Assembly (NCBI GenBank): GCA_900770585.1 | Contig: CAAGKW010000170.1 | Span: 1-11,262, forward strand | Length of the DNA stretch: 11,262 nt | Reading direction: 5' to 3' | Source: an uncultured Alistipes sp. | GTDB taxonomy: Bacteria > Bacteroidota > Bacteroidia > Bacteroidales > Rikenellaceae | Shown: one piece after another, positions 1-6,814 of the stretch | Numbering within the stretch: the stretch's first letter is position 1 | How the letters are laid out: each line of letters starts with the position of its first letter | The notes under the pieces: generated by a model | The model's database searches: none | What the model saw: only the letters and a program-made list of their open reading frames with translations | What the model was told of the DNA's origin: nothing | Translations under genes and position numbers: made by a program

Positions 1-1
1 C

Positions 2-820
2 AACGACAATTCGTGGCGATATATCCGTATCCGTTCGGCAGAGGATTGGGAGGTTGACACCTACTCAAAACATTGGGATACTATCAAACTCTTCCCCTAT
101 GAAGATGTTCAGTTGGCAGATCTGCCGCAGTCGGTGGTAATCGATTTGGTCGATTCGCTCAAAGGCTACCACTATCCGATTAAAGGCACCGTTCGTTCGA
201 AGTTCGGACCGCGCGGTCGTCGTCGTCATCGTGGTGTCGATATTCCGCTCAAAACAGGCGATCCGATCTATGCGACATTTAGTGGCAAGGTGCGTATATC
301 ATCCTATAACAAAGGTGGTTACGGCAACTTGGTCGTAATTCGCCACGACAACGGTCTTGAAACTTGGCACGGTCACCTCGACCAGCGTTTCGTAAAGCCA
401 AACGACACGGTTTATGCCGGTCAGATCATCGGTTTGGGTGGCAACACGGGTCGCAGTACGGGTCCGCATCTGCACTATGAAATGCGTTACTTCGGTCAGA
501 CGTTTGACCCCGAACGTCTGGTAAATTTCGAGAATGGTAACCTGCGTCGCGAAACATTCCTCTTGAAAAAGGACTACTTTGATATTCACTCGCGCGCGGG
601 TATTCAGGACTTCGAGGACGAGATCTTAGGCGACGAGGAGATTGCCGAGCAGAAGAAAAAAGAGGAGGCTGCAAAGCAGGTCTACCACAAGATTCGCTCG
701 GGCGACACACTGGGTGGTTTGGCTGTAAAATATGGCACAACGGTTGGTGCAATTTGTCGTCTGAACGGCATCTCGACCAAAACCACACTGCGAATCGGTC
801 GCTCGCTACGAGTGAGATAA
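2..820 (+). CDS. M23 family metallopeptidase with C-terminal LysM domain (5' end outside window)
   Basis: The reading frame is open from base 2 with no stop, so the gene starts upstream; the TTG at 113 is internal and not a credible start. 272 residues are visible. Residues about 60-175 form a LytM/M23 zinc endopeptidase domain. The HxxxD motif (His codon 227-229) and the HLHYE motif near 467-481 carry the expected metal ligands and a catalytic His, and WHGHLD near 365-382 supplies the other His. The domain should cut peptide cross-links in peptidoglycan. An acidic and Lys/Glu-rich linker follows, then a LysM repeat at the C-terminus (about residues 228-272, with the SGDTL and YGTT signatures) that binds glycan. 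The protein is probably exported, but any signal peptide lies outside the window. A role in cell-wall remodelling or cell separation is inference. The gene ends at a hairpin shared with the convergent yggS. Confidence 0.93.
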   Translation, partial: NDNSWRYIRIRSAEDWEVDTYSKHWDTIKLFPYEDVQLADLPQSVVIDLVDSLKGYHYPIKGTVRSKFGPRGRRRHRGVDIPLKTGDPIYATFSGKVRISSYNKGGYGNLVVIRHDNGLETWHGHLDQRFVKPNDTVYAGQIIGLGGNTGRSTGPHLHYEMRYFGQTFDPERLVNFENGNLRRETFLLKKDYFDIHSRAGIQDFEDEILGDEEIAEQKKKEEAAKQVYHKIRSGDTLGGLAVKYGTTVGAICRLNGISTKTTLRIGRSLRVR

Positions 821-838
821 GCGTCTGATTTACTGCAT

Positions 839-879
839 AAAAAATCCCTCGATCGTCGTGGTCGAGGGATTTTTATTTT
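839..879. terminator. Bidirectional intrinsic terminator between the M23 gene and yggS
   Basis: AAAAATCCCTCGA (840-852) pairs perfectly with TCGAGGGATTTTT (862-874) around a 9-nt loop. The A-run on the left and T-run on the right let the 13-bp stem serve transcripts from both directions. It lies 18 bases after the M23 stop and 15 bases before the yggS stop. Confidence 0.88.
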
Positions 880-889
880 GATCAATATC

Positions 890-1555
890 CTATTTCGAGT
901 AGTCGCGCTCGCCGAAGATTGTTGAGCCGATGCGGACCATTGTCGAGCCGGCCGCAATAGCCGTAGGGTAGTCGTCGGACATTCCCATCGAAAGAGTGTC
1001 AAACTGCTCGCCAAAATGCGCCGCAAGCTCCTCCTTATAGATTCGCAACTGAACAAAATCCGAAACAATACGCTCCATATCGTCGGTATTGGTCGCAATG
1101 CCCATCACGCCACGTACACGGACATTGGGTAGTCGCTCGAACAAGCCCGACGCAACCGCCGCACGAAGGTCCTCAATCGCCCAACCCGACTTACTCTTCT
1201 CCTCGGCAACGTGAATTTCGAGCAGCACATCGATTGTGCGATTGCACTTGGCTGCCTGCACTTGAATTGCCTCGGCAAGTCGCTCGCTATCAACCGAATG
1301 AATCATCGCAACGAATGGAGCGATATACTTGATCTTATTGGTTTGGAGGTGGCCGATCATATGCCACTCGATGTCGTGCGGCAAGGCCTCGTACTTAGCA
1401 CGAAGTTCCTGCGGACGACTCTCACCAAAGACGCGCTGACCTGCCTCGTATGCCTCCTTGATAGCCTCGATGGGGTGGGTTTTCGACACCGCCACGAGCG
1501 TCACCCCCTCGGGCAACGTCACACGCACGCGCTCCAATTGACTTTTTACTGACAT
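890..1555 (-). CDS. yggS: YggS/PROSC family pyridoxal phosphate homeostasis protein
   Basis: This 221-residue protein is a fold-III (alanine-racemase-like) PLP-binding barrel of normal family length. Lys25 in the AVSKT motif is the expected Schiff-base lysine. Other family signatures are FGESRPQE (43-50), WHMIGHLQTNK (about 63-73), the MGMSDD motif and the C-terminal VRIGSTIFG phosphate-binding segment. Members have no known catalytic activity and are thought to store or deliver PLP and to balance amino- and keto-acid pools. The ATG at 1553-1555 fits the family N-terminus. No Shine-Dalgarno sequence precedes it, as is usual in this phylum. The gene stands alone, with a terminator downstream and the AT-rich luxS patch behind its start. 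Composition is that of the normal chromosome. Confidence 0.95.
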   Translation of the reverse strand: MSVKSQLERVRVTLPEGVTLVAVSKTHPIEAIKEAYEAGQRVFGESRPQELRAKYEALPHDIEWHMIGHLQTNKIKYIAPFVAMIHSVDSERLAEAIQVQAAKCNRTIDVLLEIHVAEEKSKSGWAIEDLRAAVASGLFERLPNVRVRGVMGIATNTDDMERIVSDFVQLRIYKEELAAHFGEQFDTLSMGMSDDYPTAIAAGSTMVRIGSTIFGERDYSK

Positions 1556-1581
1556 TGCGAAAAAGTGTTAGTTTCGATGTG

Positions 1582-1613
1582 TAAAGTTAGTCAAAATTCG
1601 TAAAATCCCGAAA
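1582..1613 (-). promoter_or_regulatory. Possible yggS promoter
   Basis: Read on the minus strand, TTTC (1613-1610), a 20-nt spacer and TAACTTTA (1589-1582) resemble TTTG-N20-TAnnTTTG with one mismatch in each element. The start would fall near 1575, about 20 nt before the ATG. The -7 element overlaps the left flanking repeat of the AT-rich patch, and the -33 element lies inside the patch. This is a weak match in AT-rich DNA. Confidence 0.4.
1586..1598 (+). repeat. Left copy of short sequence flanking the AT-rich patch
   Basis: GTTAG is directly followed by TCAAAATT. The same two blocks recur in the same order at 3061-3078, separated there by five bases. This could be a junction duplication or chance similarity in AT-rich DNA. 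Confidence 0.35.
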
Positions 1614-1660
1614 TTTTTGTATATTTCAGAATCCATCTCATAGTAATAATTCCAATCTCA

Positions 1661-1692
1661 TTTGTTACATTATAATTTTTTTTGTATTTTTG
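1661..1692 (+). promoter_or_regulatory. Consensus Bacteroidetes promoter for the membrane protein-luxS unit
   Basis: TTTG (1661-1664), a 20-nt spacer and TATTTTTG (1685-1692) match the known Bacteroides primary sigma consensus TTTG-N19-21-TAnnTTTG with no mismatch. Transcription would start near 1700, about 26 nt before the ATG at 1726. This rules out the in-frame TTG at 1690, which lies within the -7 element. Confidence 0.75.
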
Positions 1693-1725
1693 CTAAACTA
1701 CCAACTTATAAACAAACCATTTACA

Positions 1726-2568
1726 ATGAAACGTAACAATAATAACGATTCTTCCAGTCGAAGTCTTTCCATTTGGGTTCCTCTTGTTGTGCTAATCCTC
1801 ACTTTTTTAATTTCTATTTTATTCCCAAATCTTACACTGACGGAGAATATTATTATCTCTCTATTATCTTCTATAGCATCATCTTTATTTGTATTTGCTC
1901 ATAATACAGAACAGATCAAGAAATTGTACGAAACCTTGAATGATAATTTAAAAGACATTGAAGTATTATTAGACATACGAGATCATTCTGAATCAATTGA
2001 ACATCCTTATTTCAAGAAATGGACTCAAAAGAAACTTCGCACTATTCTCGAAAAAAACAGAGAATTATTTTCTGGAACAAATCATACAAACCCTCACGCA
2101 GAAGACACATTTGGTATTGATGGTTTAGCTTATACTCTTAAAAATGGTTCCATTAAAGCGACTAGTGTCGTTCCTGATTATTGGATGGATGATTTTGCTT
2201 TGGAATACTTAATGGCTCAAAAACAGTTAATAGAGAAAAAAAATGTTACCATACAACGAATTTTCATTTTCCCTAGTATCAAACTAAGCGAATACCAAGA
2301 CATTATGAATAAACAAGCAGAAATAGGAATTGACGTGCACTATATATTATCTGATACACCATATATCCCTCAAGCTTGGTTATGTGAAGATTATTTAATT
2401 CAAGATGATAAACTTTTAGTTGAGATATTTTGCCAATCTCATCGGCATGAAAATAACAATAACAGATTGGATAATGAACTAATAACCACAAATACAACAT
2501 TAGTAGAAGACAAATTAGAACGATTTAATCGTTTATTAGAGCGTTCTGTTAAATTCCAAAGACAATAA
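1726..2568 (+). CDS. Unrecognised two-helix membrane protein co-transcribed with luxS
   Basis: I do not recognise this 280-residue protein. After a short Asn/Ser-rich N-terminus come two hydrophobic helices (about 15-33 and 42-58). A stretch of likely coiled coil follows (about 59-85), then a soluble domain to the end. Residues 130-210 look alpha/beta: GIDGLAYTL, then a helix ending in KKNVTIQRIFIFP, a second helix, and EIGIDVHYIL. That pattern of strands IQRIFIF and IDVHYIL around a helix loosely recalls PLD-like sensor domains, but no HKD catalytic motif is present and the comparison is weak. The last 40 residues are polar with an N-run (243-246). The ATG at 1726 is chosen because the only longer start lies inside the promoter. 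The stop is one base from luxS, so the two genes are probably translationally linked. The gene is strongly AT-rich, unlike its flanks. A membrane-tethered sensor or effector is possible; function is unknown. Confidence 0.8.
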   Translation: MKRNNNNDSSSRSLSIWVPLVVLILTFLISILFPNLTLTENIIISLLSSIASSLFVFAHNTEQIKKLYETLNDNLKDIEVLLDIRDHSESIEHPYFKKWTQKKLRTILEKNRELFSGTNHTNPHAEDTFGIDGLAYTLKNGSIKATSVVPDYWMDDFALEYLMAQKQLIEKKNVTIQRIFIFPSIKLSEYQDIMNKQAEIGIDVHYILSDTPYIPQAWLCEDYLIQDDKLLVEIFCQSHRHENNNNRLDNELITTNTTLVEDKLERFNRLLERSVKFQRQ

Positions 2569-2569
2569 T

Positions 2570-3055
2570 ATGAGAAAAATTGCAAGTTTTACAATAGATC
2601 ACACAAATCTAAAATCAGGCATATATGTATCAATGCGGCAGAGATATAATAATACTATTATTACAACATTTGATATCCGAATACGCACCCCATACATTGA
2701 TCCCGTAATGACTATTAGTGAGATGCATACAATCGAACACATCGGAGCTTCATATTTACGGAATCATTCTATAATAGGAGATTCTATCGTATATTTTGGA
2801 CCAATGGGATGCAGGACTGGTTTTTACTTAGTAATGGAAGGCGATGTAAATTCAGAGGAAATTGTACCTATTATTAGGTCACTTTTTACCCACATTGCTA
2901 ATTTTACAGGGCCTATTCCTGGAGCTAGCAAAAAAGAATGTGGAAATTACACAGACATGGACCTATTGTCTGCAAAAAATACCGCACGCATATATTTAGA
3001 GCAAACTCTAAATAAACTCTCACTCGACCAACTGTATTATCAGAATAAATTATAA
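2570..3055 (+). CDS. luxS: S-ribosylhomocysteine lyase (autoinducer-2 synthase)
   Basis: LuxS splits S-ribosylhomocysteine into homocysteine and DPD, the precursor of autoinducer-2, in the cytosol as part of the activated methyl cycle. The 161-residue length is normal. Signatures are the DHT motif (10-12), FDIR (34-37), the metal-binding MHTIEH (His53, Glu56, His57), PMGCRTGFY with the catalytic Cys81, and ECGNY with metal-ligand Cys124. All key residues are present, so it should be active. The start ATG lies one base after the preceding stop, with no room for its own promoter. The gene is AT-rich like its partner and unlike the 3' neighbour. No pfs/mtnN, which makes the LuxS substrate, lies nearby. 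No terminator is seen in the 24 bases before the peptidase gene, so read-through is likely. Confidence 0.96.
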   Translation: MRKIASFTIDHTNLKSGIYVSMRQRYNNTIITTFDIRIRTPYIDPVMTISEMHTIEHIGASYLRNHSIIGDSIVYFGPMGCRTGFYLVMEGDVNSEEIVPIIRSLFTHIANFTGPIPGASKKECGNYTDMDLLSAKNTARIYLEQTLNKLSLDQLYYQNKL

Positions 3056-3060
3056 AATAG

Positions 3061-3078
3061 GTTAGACTACTCAAAATT
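3061..3078 (+). repeat. Right copy of short sequence flanking the AT-rich patch
   Basis: GTTAG (3061-3065), five unmatched bases, then TCAAAATT (3071-3078) ending next to the peptidase start codon. It mirrors 1586-1598 without the five-base insertion. Significance is uncertain. Confidence 0.35.
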
Positions 3079-3079
3079 T

Positions 3080-4759
3080 ATGACACGACTAAGAACTCTA
3101 TTCACCGCAGTCGCTCTGCTCGCCTCGGGCGTGGCTTTGGCCTGCACAAACCTTATCGTTACGCGCGGAGCATCAACCGATGGCTCGATCATCGTCAGCT
3201 ATGCCGCCGATTCGCACCAGCTCTATGGCGCACTCTACAAGTACAATGCACCCAAGAAGGGCTATCCCAAAGGCTCGTATATGCCCGTATATGATTGGGA
3301 TAGTGGCAAATATATGGGGCAGATCAAACAAGCCGAGCGCACCTATTCGACCGTCGGCAATATGAACGAGCACTCGCTCATCATCACCGAAACAACCTTT
3401 GGCGGTCGCCCCGAATTGGAGGACTCGACGGGCATTATGGACTACGGTTCGTTGATCTACATCACCTTGCAGCGAGCTAAAACTGCACGTGAGGCAATCG
3501 ATGTAATCGTTTCTCTGACTGAGGAATACGGTTACGCATCGAGTGGCGAATCATTCACCATCGCCGACGCTAACGAGGTATGGATTATGGAGCTGATCGG
3601 CAAGGGGTGCAAGCTCAACGAACGAGGCGACAATATTAATAAAGGTATCGTCTATGTGGCTCGTCGCGTGCCCGACGGTTATGTCAGCGCACACGCAAAC
3701 CACTCGCGCATCTCGACCTTCCCGAAGAATGACCCCGAGAATTGTGTCTATGCAGACGATGTGATTTCGTTCGCACGCGAGGCGGGTCTGTACGAAGGTT
3801 CGGACGACGATTTCAGTTTCTGCGACACCTACGCACCCGCTGACTTTATGGCACTGCGCGGTTGCGAGGCTCGCGTTTGGAGCTTCTTCCGTATGGTTGC
3901 CGACGGTATGGATCAGTACCTTGATTATGCAATGGGACACAATCCCAAAAACCGTATGCCTCTGTGGGTTAAGCCTCGCGCGAAGGTTTCGGCAAAGGTA
4001 GTTTTCGACGCTATGCGCGACCATTATGAGAGCACCCCTATGGATATGACCAAAGATGTTGGCGCAGGTGGCAACGGTCTGCCGTATCGTTGGCGTCCGA
4101 TGAGTTGGGAGGTTGATGGCATTGAGTATACCAACGAGCGCGCAATCGCGACCCAGCAGACCGGTTTCTGGCTTGTGGCTCAAGCTCGTAATTGGCTGCC
4201 CAATCCGATTGGTGGCGTTCTGTGGTTTGGTGTTGATGATGCATCGACTTCGGCTCTGACACCGATTTACTGCTCGACAAGCGAGGTCCCTGAGTGCTTT
4301 GCTGAGGGTAACGGCTCGATGATGGAGTATTCGCCCACGTCGGCATTCTGGCTGTTCAATCGTGTTTCTAATTTCGCTTATCTGCGCTATAATATGATTG
4401 GAGCAGAGGTGCGTGGCAAGGTGGACGCTTGGGAAAACGCACGCCTGGCCGAGTTGGCAAATATTGACGCTCAGGCAGTTGCACTTTACAAGAAGAGCCC
4501 CAAGAAGGCGCAGGAATTCGTGACTCGCTACTCGGTCGAGAAGGCACAGAAATTGTTTGCTGAGTGGTCGGCTCTGGATCAGTATCTGCTCGTTAAGTAC
4601 ATCGACGGCAATGTGAAACGTCAGAACGAGGATGACTCGTTCAAGGATAATGGCAACGGTCGCTCGATTCCCGAGATGCCGATGTTCCCCGGCTATGACG
4701 AGAAGTGGAAGCGCGCAGTAGCTGAGGACGCTGGCGAAACACTTAAAGTAATCAAATAA
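3080..4759 (+). CDS. Exported C69-family dipeptidase (Ntn hydrolase)
   Basis: This 559-residue protein starts with a clear signal peptide (residues 1-21: basic MTRLR, then a hydrophobic stretch ending ALA). It is followed at once by Cys22-Thr-Asn in the ACTNLIVTRGASTDGS block typical of peptidase family C69 (PepD-like dipeptidases). In this family the Cys becomes the N-terminal nucleophile. Here signal peptidase I cleavage after ALA would expose it, so export and activation are probably one event. Further family features are the conserved block around SLIITETTFGG and the SGESFTIADANEVWIMELIG segment (about 155-175). The likely role is cleaving dipeptides in the periplasm for nutrient uptake. 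Composition returns to the host average from the first codons. The start lies 24 bases after luxS and 16 bases separate its stop from lpdA, so all may share a transcript. No own promoter was found. The ALAC context is a poor lipobox, so a lipoprotein is less likely. Confidence 0.9.
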   Translation: MTRLRTLFTAVALLASGVALACTNLIVTRGASTDGSIIVSYAADSHQLYGALYKYNAPKKGYPKGSYMPVYDWDSGKYMGQIKQAERTYSTVGNMNEHSLIITETTFGGRPELEDSTGIMDYGSLIYITLQRAKTAREAIDVIVSLTEEYGYASSGESFTIADANEVWIMELIGKGCKLNERGDNINKGIVYVARRVPDGYVSAHANHSRISTFPKNDPENCVYADDVISFAREAGLYEGSDDDFSFCDTYAPADFMALRGCEARVWSFFRMVADGMDQYLDYAMGHNPKNRMPLWVKPRAKVSAKVVFDAMRDHYESTPMDMTKDVGAGGNGLPYRWRPMSWEVDGIEYTNERAIATQQTGFWLVAQARNWLPNPIGGVLWFGVDDASTSALTPIYCSTSEVPECFAEGNGSMMEYSPTSAFWLFNRVSNFAYLRYNMIGAEVRGKVDAWENARLAELANIDAQAVALYKKSPKKAQEFVTRYSVEKAQKLFAEWSALDQYLLVKYIDGNVKRQNEDDSFKDNGNGRSIPEMPMFPGYDEKWKRAVAEDAGETLKVIK

Positions 4760-4775
4760 AACACACTATAAGACA

Positions 4776-6167
4776 ATGAAATACGACATTATAGTTATCG
4801 GTAGCGGCCCTGGTGGCTACGTAGCTGCCGTACGTGCCGCACAAGCCGGAAAACGCACTGCAATCGTCGAGCGCGAGGCGCTGGGTGGCGTCTGCTTGAA
4901 TTGGGGCTGTATCCCGACGAAAGCGCTTTTGAAGAGTGCGTCGGTATATCATTACGTTAAAAATGCCGCTGCATACGGTATCGACATCGAAGGTGAGGCT
5001 AAGGCCGACATCTCGAAGATCGTAGCTCGCAGCCGTGGCGTGGCCGAGACGATGAGCAAGGGTATCGACTTCCTGATGAAGAAAAACAAAATCGACGTTT
5101 TGCGCGGTCACGGCTCGATCGAGAGCAAGGGCGTTGTGGCGGTCGAGAACGAGGAGGGTCGCACACTCTACGAGGCCGATCATATCATCTTGGCTACGGG
5201 TGCTCGTCCGCGCCAAATGCCCTTTATCCCCGTCGATGGCAAGAAGATCATCACCTCGCGTGAGGCGCTGGTTGTTAAGGAGTTGCCCGAATCAATCATC
5301 GTGATCGGATCGGGTGCTATCGGTAGCGAGTTCGCCTTTCTGTTCGCTCAGTTGGGCGTGAAGGTTACCATTGTTGAGTATCTGCCCAACCTTATGCCGC
5401 TCGAAGACGAGGAGGTTTCGAAAACGATGGAGCGCGCATTCCGCAAGATGCGCGCTACGGTCTACACGGGCACAACCGTCAAGGCCGCACGTGTGAATAA
5501 CGAGGGTCGTTGCGAGGTCGATATCGAGGGTAAGAAGGGTGCTGAAACACTCGTTGCGGATATGGTTTTGGCAGCTGTCGGTATCAAAACCAACACCGAA
5601 AATATCGGTTTGGAGAAGGTTGGTATCGAATTGGAGCGCGATAAAATCAAGGTCGATGAGCACTACCAGACAGCGATCGAGGGTATCTATGCCATTGGCG
5701 ATTTGATTCCCACGCCCGCACTGGCACACGTTGCATCAGCCGAGGCAATTCATTGTGTTGACGCGATTTGCGGCCGCTCACCTCAACCGATTGATTACTC
5801 AACCATTCCGTCGTGCGTCTATACTTCACCCGAGGTTGCTTCGGTTGGTCTGACCGAGAAGCAAGCCACGGAGAAGGGTATCGAGTTGAAGGTAGGTCGA
5901 TTCCAATTCACGGCGTCGGGCAAAGCTGCTGCGGCAGGCGAGCGCGACGGTTTTGTGAAGTTGTTATTTGACGCCGCAACCGACAAACTGATTGGCGCTC
6001 ACTTTGTAGGTATGAACGTAACAGAGATGATCGCCGAGCCGACCGTTGCCAAAGCATTGGGCGTAACGGCTGAGGTTTTGGCACACACAATACACCCGCA
6101 CCCGACAATGAACGAGGCGGTGATGGAGGCAGCTGAGGCAGCTCTGGGGCACGCCATTCACGGATAA
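4776..6167 (+). CDS. lpdA: Dihydrolipoyl dehydrogenase (E3)
   Basis: The E3 flavoprotein reoxidises dihydrolipoamide with NAD+ for 2-oxoacid dehydrogenase complexes and the glycine cleavage system. The 463-residue length is standard. In order: the FAD-binding GSGPGGYVAA (9-18), the redox disulfide Cys40/Cys45 in GGVCLNWGCIPTK, the NAD-binding GSGAIGSEFA (178-187), the second FAD motif YAIGDL (305-310), and the C-terminal HPHPTMNE with catalytic His442 and Glu447. All catalytic residues are intact. No E1, E2 or glycine cleavage genes are in the window, so the partner complex cannot be named. It lies 16 bases after the dipeptidase with no promoter between them, and is followed by a strong terminator. 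Mercuric or glutathione reductase is excluded by the lipoamide-type active-site sequence. Confidence 0.96.
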   Translation: MKYDIIVIGSGPGGYVAAVRAAQAGKRTAIVEREALGGVCLNWGCIPTKALLKSASVYHYVKNAAAYGIDIEGEAKADISKIVARSRGVAETMSKGIDFLMKKNKIDVLRGHGSIESKGVVAVENEEGRTLYEADHIILATGARPRQMPFIPVDGKKIITSREALVVKELPESIIVIGSGAIGSEFAFLFAQLGVKVTIVEYLPNLMPLEDEEVSKTMERAFRKMRATVYTGTTVKAARVNNEGRCEVDIEGKKGAETLVADMVLAAVGIKTNTENIGLEKVGIELERDKIKVDEHYQTAIEGIYAIGDLIPTPALAHVASAEAIHCVDAICGRSPQPIDYSTIPSCVYTSPEVASVGLTEKQATEKGIELKVGRFQFTASGKAAAAGERDGFVKLLFDAATDKLIGAHFVGMNVTEMIAEPTVAKALGVTAEVLAHTIHPHPTMNEAVMEAAEAALGHAIHG

Positions 6168-6186
6168 AATCCAAAGTTTTCATAGG

Positions 6187-6221
6187 AAACGCTCGATTCA
6201 ACGCGAAATCGGGCGTTTTTT
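6187..6221 (+). terminator. Intrinsic terminator after lpdA
   Basis: AAACGCTCGATT (6187-6198) pairs with AATCGGGCGTTT (6207-6218) over 12 bp with one G-T wobble and an 8-nt loop, followed by a T-run to 6221. It lies 20 bases after the lpdA stop and probably ends the transcript that includes the dipeptidase and perhaps luxS. Confidence 0.9.
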
Positions 6222-6222
6222 A

Positions 6223-6252
6223 TTTGGAATTGCAAATGTTTTTTTAATTTTG
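6223..6252 (+). promoter_or_regulatory. Promoter of the TonB-domain protein gene
   Basis: TAATTTTG (6245-6252) is a perfect TAnnTTTG -7 element. TTTG at 6223-6226 lies 18 nt upstream, one short of the usual 19-21. The -33 element starts almost directly at the tail of the lpdA terminator. The expected start is near 6260, about 20 nt before the ATG at 6281. Confidence 0.65.
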
Positions 6253-6280
6253 CAAAAATCAACCTTAATTATAAAAAACT

Positions 6281-6754
6281 ATGAAAACGACAACCAAACT
6301 TCTACTCGCCATTCTGTTTGCGACATTGGCAGTTGGACAAGCGACGGCTGCCGATCAAAACAAGAAAGAACAAAAGCAATCGAAAAAAGAGCTCAGATTT
6401 CTGCTCGATACCGTTGGCCGAAAAACAATGACAACTCCCGACGGAGAGATTATCTACGCGCCCTATTTTAAGAACAAGGACAAGCACCCCATAGCCGATT
6501 ATCGTGCTTGGGCACAATATATGGTGCGATATCCCAAAGGTTGCTCGGCCAAAGGGCAAGTCAAACTGCAATACATCGTCGAGAAGGACGGCAGTGTTTC
6601 ATTCAAGGAGGTGATTTTCTCGGCTGATCCTGCACTGACCGAGGCTGTTAAAGATGTTTTGGACCATTCACCGAGATGGCACCCAGCAGTCAGCCTCGAC
6701 GGCAAAGAGTTCTATCGAATAACATTCACATTGAACGTAATGTTCAACTACTAA
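6281..6754 (+). CDS. Secreted protein with TonB C-terminal domain
   Basis: This 157-residue protein begins with a signal peptide (about 1-23, ending ATA/A). A Lys/Glu/Gln-rich stretch follows (about 25-38), then a TonB_C-like domain at residues 78-156. The domain shows the family pattern: VRYP, then G-V-L-Y-V with the DGS turn (103-105), a helix with leucine and valine, PRWHPA (131-136), a GK turn and an alternating C-terminal strand. In TonB proper this domain contacts outer-membrane receptors. Here the long proline-rich rod is missing and the N-terminus looks cleavable, so coupling to ExbB/ExbD is doubtful. Bacteroidetes have many stand-alone TonB_C proteins of unknown role. The gene has its own promoter and terminator, so it is probably monocistronic. 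A lone Cys88 is of unclear use. Confidence 0.82.
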   Translation: MKTTTKLLLAILFATLAVGQATAADQNKKEQKQSKKELRFLLDTVGRKTMTTPDGEIIYAPYFKNKDKHPIADYRAWAQYMVRYPKGCSAKGQVKLQYIVEKDGSVSFKEVIFSADPALTEAVKDVLDHSPRWHPAVSLDGKEFYRITFTLNVMFNY

Positions 6755-6756
6755 TA

Positions 6757-6798
6757 AGCACTCCGCCCGACCTCAGCAGAAGTCGGGCGGAGTTGCTT
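6757..6798. terminator. Hairpin terminator between convergent genes
   Basis: ACTCCGCCCGAC (6760-6771) pairs perfectly with GTCGGGCGGAGT (6782-6793) around a 10-nt loop. The stem extends with AGC/GCT beyond a single bulged T at 6794. T-runs are short on both sides (TTT at 6797-6799). It lies 5 bases after the TonB-domain stop and about 15 bases from the convergent 71-residue gene, so it may serve both. Confidence 0.8.
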
Positions 6799-6814
6799 TC
6801 AAGACGCGAGCGGA

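Larger units (their letters stand above)
1556..3079. other. AT-rich, probably acquired patch carrying a membrane-protein gene and luxS
   Basis: Hand counts of single 60-base rows give 25% GC (1801-1860), 35% (2281-2340) and 40% (2701-2760), against 67% (5101-5160) and 58% (10081-10140) in flanking genes. Codon choice shifts as well, to TTA leucine, AGA arginine and ATA isoleucine, which are scarce in the neighbours. The change is sharp at both edges: the yggS start on the left and the C69 peptidase start on the right. No transposase, integrase or inverted terminal repeat is visible. Acquisition by transfer is an inference from composition. Confidence 0.7.

Noticed and set aside
211..235. CGT/CGTC short tandem pattern
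   Set aside because: It encodes an Arg-rich loop just before the M23 zinc motif and is explained by coding sequence.
113..820. TTG start at 113 for the M23 peptidase
   Set aside because: The frame continues open to base 2, so the gene is cut by the window edge and 113 is internal.
1690..1725. TTG start at 1690 for the membrane protein
   Set aside because: It lies within the -7 promoter element (1685-1692) and upstream of the expected transcription start; the ATG at 1726 is correct.
3551..4183. 210-codon open frame opposite the C69 dipeptidase
   Set aside because: It is antisense to a clear enzyme gene and has no family motifs; codon bias in the sense strand leaves it open.
6250..6471. 73-codon frame overlapping the TonB-domain gene
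   Set aside because: It begins inside the -7 element and has no signal peptide or known motif; the 6281 frame has both.
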